NCBI GenBank assembly: GCA_002319965.1
Contig: DCJQ01000046.1
Span: forward strand, 1-25,197
Length of the DNA: 25,197 bases
Origin: Megasphaera sp. UBA1696
GTDB taxonomy: Bacteria; Bacillota; Negativicutes; Veillonellales; Megasphaeraceae
Reading direction: 5' to 3'
Both the position numbers and the translations under genes were made by a program. Positions 24,567 to 25,197 of this stretch are shown here, piece by piece. The notes beneath the pieces were generated by a model. The model had not been told where the DNA came from and did no database searches. It worked only from the letters and a program-made list of their open reading frames with translations. Within the stretch, counting starts at the first letter, position 1. The number at the start of each line of letters is the position of its first letter.

Positions 24567-25013
24567 ATGAACGCCATTGTAGTATATTCATCCCAGACCG
24601 GCCGCACCAAACAGATTGCCGAGGCCGTTGTATCCGGTCTTCCCGAAGGGACGCCCTGCGTCAGCGTCGATGAAATGCCGAAAGATCTTTCCGGCTATGA
24701 CTGCGTTTTCGTCGGCTTTTGGAGCGATAAAGATCAGGCTGATCCCAAGGGTCAGGAAGCTTTGAGACAGATTAAAAACAACAACGTAGCTGTTTTTGCA
24801 ACCCTTCATGATGATCCCTATTCGGACCAGGCTTCGAAACACCTGCGCGGTGCTGTGGAACTTTTAAAACCCGGCAGTGGCGTCATCGGAACCTATGTCA
24901 CCTGGACGGATAAGGATAAATACATGCAGGTTCCCGTCGATGAAAGCGAATTGAACCTCGATCAGGCTCGAGCTTTTGCGCAAGATACGATGAGCCGTGT
25001 TCAAAAACAGTAG
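24567..25013 (+). CDS. Flavodoxin-like protein
   Basis: The 148-residue protein begins with a beta strand and FMN phosphate loop SSQTGRTKQIAEAV (residues 8-21), followed by the alternating alpha/beta pattern of flavodoxins, with DCVFVGFWSDK and VAVFATLHDDP at the expected flavin-contact loops. It would be a cytoplasmic FMN electron carrier or a flavodoxin-domain oxidoreductase. The frame is open from 24516, but ATG 24567 is preferred, since AAAAGGAG lies about 10 bases upstream and the flavodoxin fold begins there. It has its own promoter. No terminator directly follows; the hairpin of the adjoining insertion sequence could end the transcript. A link to lactate oxidation is possible but unproven. 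Confidence 0.85.
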   Translation: MNAIVVYSSQTGRTKQIAEAVVSGLPEGTPCVSVDEMPKDLSGYDCVFVGFWSDKDQADPKGQEALRQIKNNNVAVFATLHDDPYSDQASKHLRGAVELLKPGSGVIGTYVTWTDKDKYMQVPVDESELNLDQARAFAQDTMSRVQKQ

Positions 25014-25053
25014 CCCCTAAGGCTGTGAAAAGACCTCCGATTACCGTTAAACC

Positions 25054-25100
25054 GACCCCCTAAAGTTGGACCTAAAATCTAGCTTTAGGGGGTCATTTTT
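25054..25100 (+). promoter_or_regulatory. Left-end hairpin of the insertion sequence, hiding the transposase ribosome binding site
   Basis: GACCCCCTAAAG (25054-25065) pairs perfectly with CTTTAGGGGGTC (25083-25094) across a 17-base loop and is followed by ATTTTTTA. The only Shine-Dalgarno candidate (AGGGGG, 25087-25092) is in the 3' arm. It can both terminate incoming transcription and block translation of read-through RNA. Confidence 0.65.
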
Positions 25101-25101
25101 T

Positions 25102-25197
25102 ATGGTGAAATACAGCACTGAATTTAAACTGAAACTTGTCACTGCCTATCTCAATGATGAGGGTAGTTATGAAAAAATATCCCACCAATATGGGATT
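25102..25197 (+). CDS. IS3-family transposase OrfA, partial (5' end)
   Basis: The 32 residues present start MVKYSTEFKLKLVTAYL and contain SYEKISHQYGI, the beginning of the helix-turn-helix DNA-binding domain of IS3/IS150 OrfA proteins. The start is ATG 25102 (GTG 25105 is an alternative), with AGGGGG about 9 bases upstream inside the element's hairpin. The frame is open to the end of the window, so intactness of the element is unknown. Confidence 0.75.
   Translation, partial: MVKYSTEFKLKLVTAYLNDEGSYEKISHQYGI

Larger units (their letters stand above)
25050..25197 (+). mobile_element. Left end of an IS3/IS150-like insertion sequence (cut by window end)
   Basis: The sequence starting near 25050 has the IS150-type left-end look (GACCCCCTAAAGTTGGAC), then the start of a transposase OrfA. 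The right end, the second reading frame and any target duplication lie outside the window, so the exact left boundary is approximate. Confidence 0.65.

Overview
The window looks like chromosomal DNA of a lactate-using, outer-membrane-bearing Firmicute (Negativicutes, most like Megasphaera). This is inferred from Gram-positive-style strong ribosome binding sites and gene orders, combined with a signal-peptide/OstA/beta-barrel protein of the LptD type, and from a lactate racemase gene near a D-lactate dehydrogenase-like flavoprotein gene. No database search was possible, so the genus is an inference. Coding density is high and almost everything is on the + strand. Minus-strand genes are a small acidic protein (1000-1461), a rubrerythrin (7617-8165) and a YitT-type membrane protein (18442-19398).

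Layout. 101-928 is uppP (undecaprenyl-diphosphatase), ending in a bidirectional terminator shared with an unknown minus-strand gene. 1579-2136 is a DUF805 membrane protein. 2288-5553 is an overlapping operon ecfA1-ecfA2-ecfT-truA: the energising module of an ECF vitamin/metal transporter without its S component, plus a tRNA pseudouridine synthase. 5668-6732 is a TrpD-family phosphoribosyltransferase without other trp genes, followed by a TVP38/TMEM64-type membrane protein (6778-7485). A cluster of three hairpins lies between that gene and the rubrerythrin, whose promoter carries a perfect inverted repeat. 8454-11112 holds two overlapping envelope genes: an exported repeat protein and an LptD-like protein.

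11266-18018 is a complete phosphate module. PhoP/PhoR (response regulator and sensor kinase) precede pstS-pstC-pstA-pstB-phoU. TTTTAC direct repeats in front of both phoP and pstS look like Pho boxes. A 21-bp terminator hairpin closes the operon. An unassigned stretch of about 310 bases with several inverted repeats follows (18085-18398).

19426-22677 carries ispE, a GntR/FadR-type regulator, a 53-residue histidine-rich membrane protein and larA (lactate racemase with all cofactor and catalytic residues at the expected positions). 22951-24360 is an FAD-linked D-lactate dehydrogenase-like gene and 24567-25013 a flavodoxin-like gene. The simple reading is that L-lactate is racemised to D-lactate and then oxidised by the flavoprotein. 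The window ends inside an IS3/IS150-like insertion sequence, whose left-end hairpin buries the transposase ribosome binding site.

No tRNA, rRNA, CRISPR array or prophage was seen. The most noteworthy items are the overlapping face-to-face promoters between the yitT-like gene and ispE, the small histidine-rich protein beside the nickel racemase, the unassigned structured region after phoU, the operator-like repeat at the rubrerythrin start site, and the paired Pho boxes.
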